Shown: piece after piece, positions 1 through 10,500 of the stretch
Position numbering within the stretch: position 1 is the first letter of the stretch
Layout of the letters: each line of letters begins with the position of its first letter
Assembly (NCBI GenBank): GCA_007115705.1
Contig: QXEO01000339.1
Span: 2,312,191-2,376,190 of the forward strand
DNA from: Dactylis glomerata
Lineage: Eukaryota > Streptophyta > Magnoliopsida > Poales > Poaceae
Reading direction: 5' to 3'
Length of the DNA: 64,000 nt
Position numbers and translations under genes: made by a program
The notes under the pieces: generated by a model
Databases searched by the model: none
Told to the model about the DNA's origin: nothing
What the model saw: only the letters and a program-made list of their open reading frames with translations

Positions 1-247
1 GCAGTTCATCTTCCTTCTCTAGCAGAGAGCTTGGAAGCACCATTGTTGTGTACTACATCGACCCAAATATACAACCAGTAGAGCAGGAGTAGGGGTGTTA
101 TCTCCTTACGAGAGCCCCGAACCTGGGTAGATCAGTGTCTCTTTCTGTCGTGCTTTTTAGCTCGTTCCCCTCTCCCGAATCCACCAGCATCTAGCTCGAA
201 CCCCATTTAAGCCATCCCATGGCATATGTTGTTTCACCACGACGACA
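1..247 (+). repeat. 5' LTR of the Tat element (3' part only)
   Basis: These bases align end to end with 26986-27232. By eye there are two differences, both at CpG sites (CG here, CA or TG in the 3' copy). The LTR ends in CACGACGACA directly before the primer binding site. This part corresponds to R/U5, since the TATA box of the 3' LTR lies about 55 bases upstream of the aligned segment. Confidence 0.93.
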
Positions 248-249
248 TT

Positions 250-267
250 TGGCGCCCACCGTGGGGC
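250..267 (+). other. Primer binding site of the Tat element
   Basis: TGGCGCCCACCGTGGGGC follows the LTR end by two bases. It starts with TGGCGCC, complementary to a tRNA 3' CCA end plus acceptor stem, as usual for Tat/Athila gypsy elements. The segment CCCACCGTGGG is itself a short inverted repeat. I cannot name the priming tRNA without a tRNA set. Confidence 0.8.
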
Positions 268-275
268 AGATCGAT

Positions 276-2567
276 ATGCTGGGCGGAGTGTTTATTCGGA
301 CGGGGTCTGTGATAGCAGCTTCGGGAGTGCGCGTGGTCTCTGGCCTCGTCCAGAGGCTAGGCTCGCTCAGCTTCGTCAGTGACAACGCTGGATGTCTCGG
401 CGGCCGGCCGTTCCCCAGGGATGGCCGGATTATATCTTTCGGTTCCCACGAGGTGTACGTGGGGACTGAGAGAGTTTGCAGGAAGGAGGTGCTGGTGGCG
501 TCGGATCCTCCGTCACATCGGTTGGCTCACGCTAGGCGTAGCGCTCGCTCAGTAGAGTCGGCCGAGGTGATGATGGCCGGCACATCAGCACCGCCGGCGG
601 AAAATGCCGGCAAAGCAGCAGCAGCGGCCGGAGCTTCTCCCCCGGAGCCGCCGAAGGTCAAGAGGTCGGTGCGTCCTCCGTTGGAGCGTGCGGAGAACCT
701 GGCCGGCACTTCCGGCGTGCCGGCTAGGGGCGAGGTGCTTCTTCCCGTCACCGAGCGACTTCTCGAGCCGGTGCGATCCGGCGATGATCCGGAGCAAACA
801 AGGGAGGTCCTGGAGGGATCTCGTCAGGCCCTCGTCGACGAGGCCCTGGCCATGAATCAGGAGCGCGAACGGTTCAACCGGCAACTCCGTGAGTATGAGG
901 CAGCCCATGGTTTTACTCCTGTAGTAATCCGGCCTAGCCGGATAGAAGAGGTTAGAACTAGAGGCAGAAATCTTAATGCTGAGATAGGAAAAGATGCTAG
1001 AGATAAGAGTCATACCGCGACTAGTACTGTGCCTAAGGTAGTTTACAGTTCACCAGTAAAGAACCTTAGAGCAGCAGCCGAGGTAGCTAAGGATTTATCT
1101 TGTTTATCCAGCGAAGCACTGCGTGAGCAGCAAGCCCGGCTTAACCAACTTTTGTCTGAAGCTACAAAGCAGCAGGAGGCCTTTAAGAAGGCAAACCCAG
1201 GTGCCGGGGCATCCCAGTACATTGTGTCGGCGGGAGGTGCCGGCGCGAGGTCGAGGGGCCAAGCCTCGTCCCCGCATCCCAGCGCCCGGCGTGCCGGAAG
1301 TGTGACCTCTGGCCGCCGGGACAAGCAAATCCAGGTGTACGATCCGGCTGTCGCCGGAAAGCAGGCGATGGTGCAGAAGAATGTCGGCCAAGCTGACAAG
1401 TATGTCGGCAGCAAGAAGCCCGGCCAGAGTGTGCCGGCCGGGCATGAAGCAGGCGCGGCCGGTGGTGGCCGGAATAACAGTGCAGCCCGGCGTCAGCAGC
1501 AGGGCGCCGGAGGTGCGGCGCAGCAGCAAGGTACAGCTCAGCCGAGATATCGGGAAGATGATGGGAATTCCGCCCTAGCCAGGGCGGGATATCAGCAGCA
1601 AGATCAGCTTGGCCAGCAAGCTGATCAGTGCCAGCCGGAGCATCAGCAGCAGATGATCGCAGGCCCAATAGCATCCCGGCTTGGACCTCGATCCTTGGCA
1701 GCCAATGATGCACGTTTCAAGCTGGACAAGATCCACCAATCAGAGATGGTGGAGAGGCAAGGAGCTCCGGGTCCCAGGTGCTTTGGACCCCGGATTATGG
1801 GGGAGCCGGTGCCCTACTTCTTCCAGCTCGCGCGTGGCGCGAGGACATATAATGGCAGTACGAAGCCGGAAGATTGGTTGGAGGATTACTCCACAGCGGT
1901 GAACATCGCCGGAGGAAACCTCAGATGGGCGGTACGATATGTGCCGCAGATGTTGGAAGGTCCAGCCAGGATATGGCTGAATAATCTGCCGGCCGGGAGT
2001 ATCAACGGCTGGATTGATTTCGAAGAGCAGTTTGTGTCGAACTTTACCAGTACATACAAGAGGCCCAACCGTCCGCAGCAGCTGGCTAACTGCCGGCAAG
2101 GAGTGAATGAGACCGACCGTGACTACCTGACCAGGTGGTGCACGTTGCGCAATTCCTGCGAAGGAATTAATGAGCAGCAGGCCATCATGTGGTTCGCTCA
2201 TGGGTGCCGGCATGGCACCATGCTGTGGCAAAAGCTTCAGAGGCAAATGCCGGCCACGCTGGCCGAAACAATCAAGATTGCTGATAGTTATGCTCTGGGA
2301 GATCCCATGCAGCCCAGTCTCGACTCACAAGGACAGGGGCAGACCCAGGGGAACACCAGCAATGCCGGGAGACCAGGGCAATATTATCGCACTGATAACC
2401 GGAACAAGAGAAGAGATGAAAGGCCGGATCACCGGTATGGGGCAGCACAAGTTGCAGCTGTGGAGGAAGAGCAAGAGGGCGCCGGCAGTAGCCAGCGTCC
2501 GAGATATGAGGGCTATCAGCAGCCTCAGCAGCAGCAACCGCAGCCCCTCCAGAAAAAGAATGTCTAG
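276..2567 (+). CDS. gag: Gag polyprotein of the Tat element
   Basis: This encodes the capsid/nucleocapsid part of a gag-pol polyprotein that would assemble cytoplasmic virus-like particles. The frame is open from 219, but an upstream start would lie in the LTR and primer site. The first ATG beyond them is at 276; ATGs at 570/573 (MMAGTSAPPAENAGK) are an equally good start. The first 450 residues are low-complexity Ala/Gly/Gln-rich. The gag domain lies at roughly residues 535-700, with EDWLEDYSTAVN, ARIWLNNLPAGSI and DRDYLTRWCTLRN. A TAG codon at 2565-2567 ends the frame. The same frame stays open to the insertion point at 2645 and resumes at 15514, so gag and protease were one ORF and the TAG is probably a decay mutation. 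The missing 3' continuation is displaced 12.9 kb by the nested element. Confidence 0.85.
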   Translation: MLGGVFIRTGSVIAASGVRVVSGLVQRLGSLSFVSDNAGCLGGRPFPRDGRIISFGSHEVYVGTERVCRKEVLVASDPPSHRLAHARRSARSVESAEVMMAGTSAPPAENAGKAAAAAGASPPEPPKVKRSVRPPLERAENLAGTSGVPARGEVLLPVTERLLEPVRSGDDPEQTREVLEGSRQALVDEALAMNQERERFNRQLREYEAAHGFTPVVIRPSRIEEVRTRGRNLNAEIGKDARDKSHTATSTVPKVVYSSPVKNLRAAAEVAKDLSCLSSEALREQQARLNQLLSEATKQQEAFKKANPGAGASQYIVSAGGAGARSRGQASSPHPSARRAGSVTSGRRDKQIQVYDPAVAGKQAMVQKNVGQADKYVGSKKPGQSVPAGHEAGAAGGGRNNSAARRQQQGAGGAAQQQGTAQPRYREDDGNSALARAGYQQQDQLGQQADQCQPEHQQQMIAGPIASRLGPRSLAANDARFKLDKIHQSEMVERQGAPGPRCFGPRIMGEPVPYFFQLARGARTYNGSTKPEDWLEDYSTAVNIAGGNLRWAVRYVPQMLEGPARIWLNNLPAGSINGWIDFEEQFVSNFTSTYKRPNRPQQLANCRQGVNETDRDYLTRWCTLRNSCEGINEQQAIMWFAHGCRHGTMLWQKLQRQMPATLAETIKIADSYALGDPMQPSLDSQGQGQTQGNTSNAGRPGQYYRTDNRNKRRDERPDHRYGAAQVAAVEEEQEGAGSSQRPRYEGYQQPQQQQPQPLQKKNV

Positions 2568-2640
2568 CTCAACAAGAATGCCGGCGGAGCCGCCGGCCAG
2601 AAGAAGCAATATCCGAAGTATACAGTAGGTTTGGCCATGG

Positions 2641-2645
2641 ACAAA
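2641..2645. repeat. Target site duplication ACAAA (partner at 15509-15513)
   Basis: ACAAA directly precedes the first base of the nested LTR at 2646 and directly follows its last base at 15508. Five-bp duplications are standard for gypsy integrases. Rejoining the Tat element across it keeps the gag-pol frame, which confirms both element borders. Confidence 0.95.
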
Positions 2646-5600
2646 TGTCACGACCCAGTTTTTCCAAGATTTAAAATTTCATCATGCATTCATGGCATAT
2701 TGCATTTCAGAGCCTTTTCCAAAGTTTTGAACCTTATCCTTCAAAGAATTTTGTCAAATGCCCTTTTCCCAAATTTTAGATACAAAAGGTTTTCAGAAAG
2801 AAAGTGTTTTATAAATGAACTCCATTGTTATGGAGCTATCTTATATTTTTCCCTTTAGTAAATTTCTTTTGAAAACCAATTAGTGGGAAGATAATGATCT
2901 TAACTTCCTATTTAATTGGATTCTATGTTCAAAATTTTTATAAATCTTTTCTTCTTCCAATCTTACCACAAGACCTCTGGTTTAGTTTCTAAACATACTT
3001 CTAAAGGACCATGTTTGGTCAGCACTGTTTTCCTTCAAATCTGAATAGAGGAAACTATTCAAAACTCAAAACACAAAAATCAGAATAAAAGAAAAGGGGA
3101 AGCAGAAAAGAGAAAAGGAGGAAACAAAATAAAAACGATTTGGACCCCAGGGAACCAAACCGGCCCAGGGAAGAAAACCAGCCCGCGGCCCACTTTCTTC
3201 AAACCCGAACCGGTACCTGGCTCTCTCTCTTCCCTCGCCGACAGGTGGGCCCCACCTGTCATCATCTATCTCCAGCCGTTTCTCTCGCCGGTGATCAAGC
3301 CCGAGTAGTAACCCCTCTCCCCTCTTCAATTTCCTTTATTCCCCGCCTTAATCGACGCATCCCCGCGGCTATAAGTAGCCCGTAGCCTCCTCTCCATTTC
3401 CCCCTCCTTTCCTCTCCGAATCGTGCCCCAAGGCTGCCGGAATCGATCGCCGGACTCCGCAGTCCCTGCGGGCATCCCCGGTAAAATCCGCCAACGACGG
3501 TGACCCCCGTACTCCCTCTTCCCTCCTAAACTCCCTCCCCCGTCCCGGCACACCTCCCTGACCCCTCCTCGATTTTAATCCTGCAGCTATTCGACGTGGA
3601 CGTCCTCAACCGAAGAAGTACCGCCGCCCATCGCTGCTCCAGCCACCTCTCCCTCCCTCACCTAGAAGCACTCGAGTACGCCATCACCACCGTCGAGATC
3701 CCCGCGCCCTCCTGCATCCTGTAGTGACATCGCCGTGGTCTAGGGATCGCCAGAACCCCGCCGACCTTCATCTCCAGTACGCACTCGCCGGAAGGATCAT
3801 CGGAACCCTAGCACCCCGGTGAGCTTCTCCCCTCCTTTAACCCCGTCCGTTAGATCGAGATCCAGTGGATCTAATAGAACCACTTAACCGAAGGGGTACT
3901 GGACAATCTGGTGCGTCCAGATCCCTTTTAATCCGACGGCCTTTAAACGTGATCCAACCGAAGGGGTATCAACGAATCAAAAGCAGCCACGTGCAAGCTT
4001 CTGGTTTAAACGAAAATTCAAATAGAAGTTTGAAACCTGATTTGATCCAAGACTTTGAAAAATCATAACTTTTAATCCATAGATCCAAAAATAGCAAATA
4101 TTATACCGTTGGAATCCTTGGAATGTGTAGAATCCAATGATTCAATAAAACCTATTATTTTATGGGTTTATTTTGAATCCTTTGGCAGATCTGAATCAAG
4201 CCCTTGGATTCGTATTAAATTTGTAACTTTTGTTCTGAGAGTCCAAATGCTACAAATTTGTAGTCTATGGAATCCTTGGAACATTTAGAACACACCAGAA
4301 GCAAAAGTTTTCAAAGTTAATAGGTGCACAAACTTGCTATGGTTAAAAATGTTCAAATCACCTTTTTCTTTACCATTTGATTTCTAAAAACTATTTTTGA
4401 GTAAAACCACTTGCAGTAGCTTCATGTTACTGCCACCCAACCAGTGGTAGCCCAGATTTATTTTTGCAGGACAGTACGAACCAGAACTAAATTTTCTAAA
4501 GTGCTATCCCGATGCACCAAATACCCCTTTTGTTATTACCTAGTTATTTAATCCTTAAAATCTTTTCTAACTTCACATTGTTTTTAAAAGCCTCTTGTTC
4601 CATCTTTACAACCATTTCACACACTCACATAGTGTGTGAAATTAAAATGTCATTTGCATACCTGCACACACGCATACATGTCTATGATTGTCATTAGAAA
4701 TAGAATATTGATTGCTTGATTGTTTGGATTGAATAGATTGTGAAGAGGAGCAAGGCTACTATTGTAACTGTTGTGAGTGTGCAAGCTGCTACCAAGGCAA
4801 GTGACACACATGTTCCCTACCCATTTTACTTATGCATTAGTAAATTCACCTCTTGTAGTATGCATGATAGGTGTTTTACTCAACTGTTTTATCAAATGCT
4901 TAGATCCTAGTAGTGTGTAGCTATCCCTCAAACCCCACATGATAGGATGCTAAATACTTTGTTAACTTTGATGCCATGCTAAGATCACTTGAAAAGTGTT
5001 TTGTGAAAAGTTAATAACTTCAACTAAAATGAAACACCTGGGTGGATTGGTATGTTGATGGAGGTGGTGTTGAGTGGCGACCTGGGGCTACACTACGTGT
5101 AGTTGCTGCCTGGGCGTACACTTGTGGATGGCCACCCAGGAACAAAGAGATGGCTATGTCTTCCATGCTTAGCGTACTTCCAGTGCAGCCTTATGACATT
5201 ATGGGCTCTGTCTTGACTGATTAGAATGTGGGAGTGCAACTAGGCGCGAGAAGATGGTGGTAGATGAATTATAGGTTGGGAGCGGATCTTGCCAGTTAGT
5301 TGCCCTCTCCTTCTAAAAGGTCTCGTTTCAATTCATGTATGGGCATGAAATGAATCGTAAGGTGAAAGTGCACAACCCTTGCAAGGTGTTTAAATCTAAT
5401 CGATTAGCCGTGTCCTCGGTTATGGACAATTGAGTCTCTAGACATGGAATGTACGGAATAATCTCATCACCGATTCTGAATTTATTAAAATTTTGTCTAG
5501 AAACCCTAGGCCGGAACTAAGGACCATACACTCCGAGGGGTGGTGGTGCCTGAGGTTCCAACTTTGTTGGATTACGCCCAGTGCTACATAACTTGCAACT

Positions 5601-6133
5601 ATGTAGTATTTGGGGGTTATTTCAACCCTTTAAAAATAAAATTCTTTGAATTAAAATCTTGACTTAAAATAGGACAAAATTGGCTTTATGCAAATCTAGC
5701 CCAGAGATCCACCAGCCAAATAGCATGTAGCTAGATCTTTCACAACTGCCACCAAATAAGTGTCATTTGCCAGTACATCATTGTACTGACCCCCATACTT
5801 GGGGCTGCATAATCAAATGTGCAGGTTCTTCCGATGAGGAGTGAAGTGTTAGGATCTCGAGTCTGCATACCAACATGACTGCCTGTGGCGCATGCTGAAG
5901 ATGGAGGCTCGCTACTATTATATTACCGTTGTGCTTAAGTTGAACTCTGTTTACCCTTGTCGGTCTATGTGACCAAGGAACTTGTAATAATCGTGAGACT
6001 TATGTATCTGGATCTGCGTGTAATCTCGATACTATGTGATGAATACTATATTTTGTTCTGTGGTGCTATCATTGATCCAGGGAATAGCACATAACACAGG
6101 TGTTCCGCCTTAAGCCAAAGGTGGGGCGTCACA
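2646..6133 (+). repeat. 5' LTR of the nested Tekay-like element
   Basis: It starts TGTCACGACCCAG and ends GGGGCGTCACA. An AT-rich outer part surrounds a GC-rich block at about 3160-3850 with a TATA box and pyrimidine-rich leader-like sequence. Small ORFs inside it on both strands (for example 3066-3329 and 3140-3385) recur in the other LTR and are not genes. It shares segments with the other TGTAACATCCC-class LTRs of the window, for example the stretch around 5131-5221 with 47330-47416. Confidence 0.95.
3370..3377 (+). promoter_or_regulatory. TATA box in the GC-rich island of the Tekay-like 5' LTR
   Basis: TATAAGTA lies in GC-rich sequence, followed by CT-rich DNA. The same site recurs at the identical offset in the 3' LTR (12745). 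Upstream at 3241-3259 a near-palindrome (ACAGGTGGG, one base, CCCACCTGT) contains GTGGGCCCCAC, which matches the TCP-factor site consensus GTGGNCCC. Promoter assignment is inferred from position and motif. Confidence 0.6.
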
Positions 6134-6136
6134 GAA

Positions 6137-6150
6137 TGGTATCAGAGCAT
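6137..6150 (+). other. Primer binding site, initiator tRNA-Met type
   Basis: TGGTATCAGAGCAT begins four bases after the LTR end. TGGTATCAGAGC is the common complement of plant initiator tRNA-Met used by chromoviruses and many copia elements. Confidence 0.92.
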
Positions 6151-6317
6151 AGTGTTGCCTGTAGGATCGAGACCCTAGGATTGGAGGACCTTAGGACCCA
6201 AGTTTTATTTCAAATTGTTAAACAAATAATCATGATCTTATTGTCTTAACCATTTCATTCTTACTTGTATTTCTCTTCTTGTTCTGATCGTTCCCTCTTC
6301 TTTTCAAAATATTGTAG

Positions 6318-7262
6318 ATGGACACCTACGATGAGAGAGTGGTAGCTGGTGAAGGAGACTACCTTTTCTCAGAGGTGCTGCTAGACCTCGCCACCCAGCT
6401 TCAGATACCACCACCGGTTTTCTGTGGGAGGATGCAGTACAAGGAGTATGGTCTAGAGAAGTGGTTAATCCAAACTACTATCCAAGGAAGACTTGATGAA
6501 GAAGGAGAGCCCACGATGGAGTACACCGAAGCATTTGTGGACTGGAGGTATTCGGTGGAGATTGCCATGCAAGGCGCCATCGCCCGTATCCGCCACAAGT
6601 ACAGAGCTCACATCCCACGTCCCTCAGCTTATGGGATGATTGGAGAGCGATCTGTTGAAGGACATGTTGTGGATCGCCGAGGCCAGGAGTTCCACTCCCT
6701 TCTGAGAGGCTACCTCACTGAGAGGGAGCGCTGCACAGTCAATCTAGAGGACATGCTGAAGAAGCAGATTATCAACCAGGATCAGTTTAGAGATCTCATG
6801 GATCTCACCACCAAGAAGATCATGGAGACTGAATCAGCTCTCATAATGTTGGATGATAAGAAGACTCAACTGGAGAACAAGCTCAAGATTGTTGAAGGAC
6901 CCTTGCAGTTAGGCGGAAAAATTCTCCAAGATGACATCTGGTCTCATCTTCTGGAGAAGACAGTACTGCTGCAGTATGACAACATACAGAAATTGGGAGA
7001 TGAGAAGAAGCAGATTGAGGAAGCCAACAATGAGCTGAAGTCTGAAAATGAGAAGCTAAAAATGAAGCTTGCAGAATTAGAAGCAAGTAAGAAGGAAGAG
7101 GAATCCGAGGAAGAAGAGGATCCCGAGGAGAGAATTGTGTATTCCTCTAGTGATGGTCTATCCTATGAGGAATGGGAGGCCAAGGCACTGAGAGAGCTCA
7201 AGAAGACAGAACGTCGAGACCCTCTACCCCTCTCATGTCTCAAGAGGGTTAAGAGAGGCTAG
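6318..7262 (+). CDS. Coiled-coil ORF0 upstream of gag in the Tekay-like element
   Basis: This intact 314-codon ORF starts 168 bases after the primer site, on the gag strand, and ends 274 bases before gag. Residues 1-130 look globular (FVDWRYSVEIAMQGAIARIR, HIPRPSAYGMIG). Residues about 140-265 are Glu/Lys-rich with heptad spacing, suggesting a long coiled coil (KKQIEEANNELKSENEKLK). An acidic run (EEESEEEEDPEE) follows, then a basic C terminus ending KRVKRG. I see no enzyme motif. A positional counterpart exists in the - strand Tekay-like element (28834-29652). The function is unknown. A role in particle assembly or RNA handling is possible but unsupported by anything seen here. Confidence 0.8.
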   Translation: MDTYDERVVAGEGDYLFSEVLLDLATQLQIPPPVFCGRMQYKEYGLEKWLIQTTIQGRLDEEGEPTMEYTEAFVDWRYSVEIAMQGAIARIRHKYRAHIPRPSAYGMIGERSVEGHVVDRRGQEFHSLLRGYLTERERCTVNLEDMLKKQIINQDQFRDLMDLTTKKIMETESALIMLDDKKTQLENKLKIVEGPLQLGGKILQDDIWSHLLEKTVLLQYDNIQKLGDEKKQIEEANNELKSENEKLKMKLAELEASKKEEESEEEEDPEERIVYSSSDGLSYEEWEAKALRELKKTERRDPLPLSCLKRVKRG

Positions 7263-7536
7263 TTGACCACCAACATCTTTTGTATCGTTTGTGATAGCAC
7301 GTTTGTATTGTCTTACCGTGTTGGTATGACAGTACCGTCAATCGTTTACTTATCGAACTCTTAAGTACTTAGTTCTAAGCTTGTCAAATCGTACGGTTCA
7401 AAGTTTAAAGCTTTAAAAATCAATGGTTGTATGCTTGTTTATTGTTTGTGGTTGGCTTGTTGTATGTGCATGGGTAGGATCTTTACTTCTTTAGCTTTAT
7501 CTGTCTAATACTCATCTATGCTGTACCTTACCTCAG

Positions 7537-10500
7537 ATGCCGCCACGACGTGCACCAAACAACAACGACAACGATGGGAACAACAACAATGACACCAATA
7601 CGGCCATTCAGCAACTAGTGGCAGCTCAGGCCCAGCTGATGCAAATGATGACCCAGTTCTTCCAGACGAATGCAAACAACGATACCAACAACAATAATAA
7701 CCCTCCGCCACCACCACCGCCACCCCCACCCCAGGTGGATAGACTGGCAAGGTTTCTGAGGCTGAGACCCAACAAGTTCTCATCTGCTACAGAGCCAATA
7801 GTAGCTGATGACTGGCTGCGTTCGGTCAACAAGGATCTGACCACTTGTGAGTGCACTGATGCTGAAAAGGTGCGCTTCACAGCTCACTTACTGGAAGGAC
7901 CCGCAGCAATGTGGTGGGAGACATATCAGGTTACCCACCCAGTAGATGATCTGGACTGGAACACATTCAGAGAAGGCTTTCGCACTGCCCACATATCCTC
8001 GGGCACTATAACTGTGAAAAAGGAAGAATTCCGCAGTCTGCGTCAGGGTGGAAGGACTCTGAAAGAATACATGGATGACTTCGGTGCTCTGTCCAGGTAT
8101 GCGCCTGAAGACATTGATACTGATGCAAAGAGGAAGGAAAAATTCCTCAGTGGGCTTAAGGGAGAACTTAAAATACCCCTGTCTGTGGCCTATGCTCCAA
8201 ACTATCAGTCTCTACTTGATCAGGCCATCACTTTGGACAATAACATCAAGAAGGAGGAGAACCGTAAAAGGAAGTTCAGCAACAACAAGAACCATGTGGA
8301 ACCATTCCACAAGAAGCACCACTCATCTGAGAGCAGTGGTCATGGCAACTTCCACAAGCATGGGAATCGTTTCAACAAAGGAAACGGTAATCACTTCAGC
8401 GGCCACAAGCACAATGGAGGATTCAAGGGAAATAGCTCCAGTGGACATCACAGCGGACACAATGGTCAGCATCGCCACAACACTGAACCCAAGAAGGACC
8501 TCTCCGGCATCACTTGCTTCAAGTGCAAGAAGAATGGTCACTATTCTTCCAGCTGCTCGGAGAATAAGACAGTTGAAGTTACCAAGCCCAATCCATTTCA
8601 GAAGGGCCAAGTGAACCACCTCAATGTGGAGGAGGTGATGAATGAACCTGATGCAGTGATGGGTATGTTTCCTCTCAACTCATTTACAGCATTAGTTTTA
8701 TTTGATACTGGAGCATCGCATTCATTCATATCCAGAACTTTTGCAAACAAAAATGGGTTCCCTACTACAAACATAGGAAAAACCATTAAAGTAAGTTCCC
8801 CTGGTGGAGAATTGATAGTCAACGCTGGTTGCAGAGATCTGATTTTGGAAATTGGAAAATATAAATTCCCAACTCATTTAGTAATTCTAGACTCCCAGGG
8901 TTTAGATGTAATCTTGGGCATGGATTGGATGACTACCTATGGAGGAGTCATAGACTGTGTGAATAGAGCAATTACACTCACCACCCCGGAAGGAAGAAGA
9001 ATTAGATACAAATCCCAGCTGGATTTTAATGATATTAGGCTAAACCATCTTAAGGGGGTTAGCCTAGATGAAGTGCACATAGTGAATGAGTACCCCGATG
9101 TGTTCCCGGAAGAGTTACCAGGAATGCCACCTGACAGAGATGTAGAGTTTCTCATTGATCTGCTACCTGGCACAGGGCCAATAGCAAAGAGACCTTACCC
9201 TATGTCCACGGATGAGTTGAAAGAACTCAAGAAACAACTAACAGAACAGTTAGGAAAAGGATTCATTAGAGAGAGTTCCTCGTCATGGGGAGCCCCAGTT
9301 CTGTTTGTTGAGAAGAAAGATAAAAGTCAACGTTTAGTAATGGACTATCGTTCGTTGAACGAAGTAACCATCAAGAACAAATATCCGCTACCAAGAATCA
9401 ATGATTTGTTTGATCAGTTGGAAGGAGCCAGTGTGTTTTCTAAGATCGACCTTAGATCTGGATATTTTCAGCTCAAGATTAGAGAACATGACATTCCCAA
9501 GACAGCCTTCATCACTAGATATGGCTCGTATGAATATACGGTGATGCCCTTTGGTTTAACCAATGCGCCGTCATACTTCATGAGCATGATGAACAAAGTG
9601 TTCATGGAATTTCTAGATAAGTTTGTCGTTGTCTTCATTGACGACATACTGGTCTATTCAAAAAGTAAAGAAGATCATGAAAAGCACCTACGTGCAATAT
9701 TGGAGAAACTCAGAGAGCACAAGTTATATGCTAAATTCAACAAATGTGAGTTTTGGCTCAACGAAGTAGGATTTCTTGGACACATCATATCCAAGGAGGG
9801 AATTGCAGTCGACCCAGCCAAAGTGACAGCAGTAACTGAATGGGAACCACCCAAGAATGTTGGAGAAATTCGTAGTTTCTTAGGACTGGCCGGATACTAC
9901 CGGAGATTCATTGAGAACTTTTCAAAAATAGCTAAACCAGTGACCGAGTTGTTGAAGAAAGAAAAGAAGTTCGAATGGACTGAAGCTTGTGAAAGCAGTT
10001 TTCAAGAGTTGAAAGGGAGATTGGTGTCTGCACCTGTTCTGTGCTTACCAGATATAGAAAAGGAATTTCAGGTATATTGCGACGCTTCTCGTCAAGGTTT
10101 AGGAAGTGTGCTGATGCAAGATGGCAGAGTAGCAGCCTATGCTTCTAGACAACTCAAGAAACATGAGCTCAACTATCCAACTCATGACCTTGAGTTAGCT
10201 TCAGTTGTTCATGCCTTGAAGATTTGGAGACATTATTTGCTGGGAAAGAGATGTGAAGTATTCACCGACCACAAAAGTTTGAAGTACATCTTTACTCAGA
10301 AGGATCTCAACATGAGACAAAGAAGATGGTTGGAACTCATCAAAGATTACGACTTGAGTCTGCAATACCACCCTGGTAAAGCAAACGTAGTAGCTGACGC
10401 CCTAAGCCGTAAGGCCTATGTGAACTGTCTATCAACAGAAATATTACCAGAAGATCTGTGTAGAGATCTGAGAGACCTCGGCTTAGAAGTAGTGCCGCAA

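Noticed and set aside
585..1713. Long - strand ORFs opposite the Tat gag (585-1013, 1043-1414, 1183-1713)
   Set aside because: They lie opposite a real gag frame in GC-rich low-complexity DNA, have odd compositions and no domain motif; they are shadows.
3066..3553. ORFs on both strands in the GC island of the Tekay-like LTR
   Set aside because: They recur almost identically in the 3' LTR, are not maintained in the other LTR families, and overlap each other on opposite strands.
6137..6150. Possible tRNA gene signal
   Set aside because: It is only the 14-base complement of a tRNA 3' end next to an LTR, a primer binding site. No cloverleaf follows.
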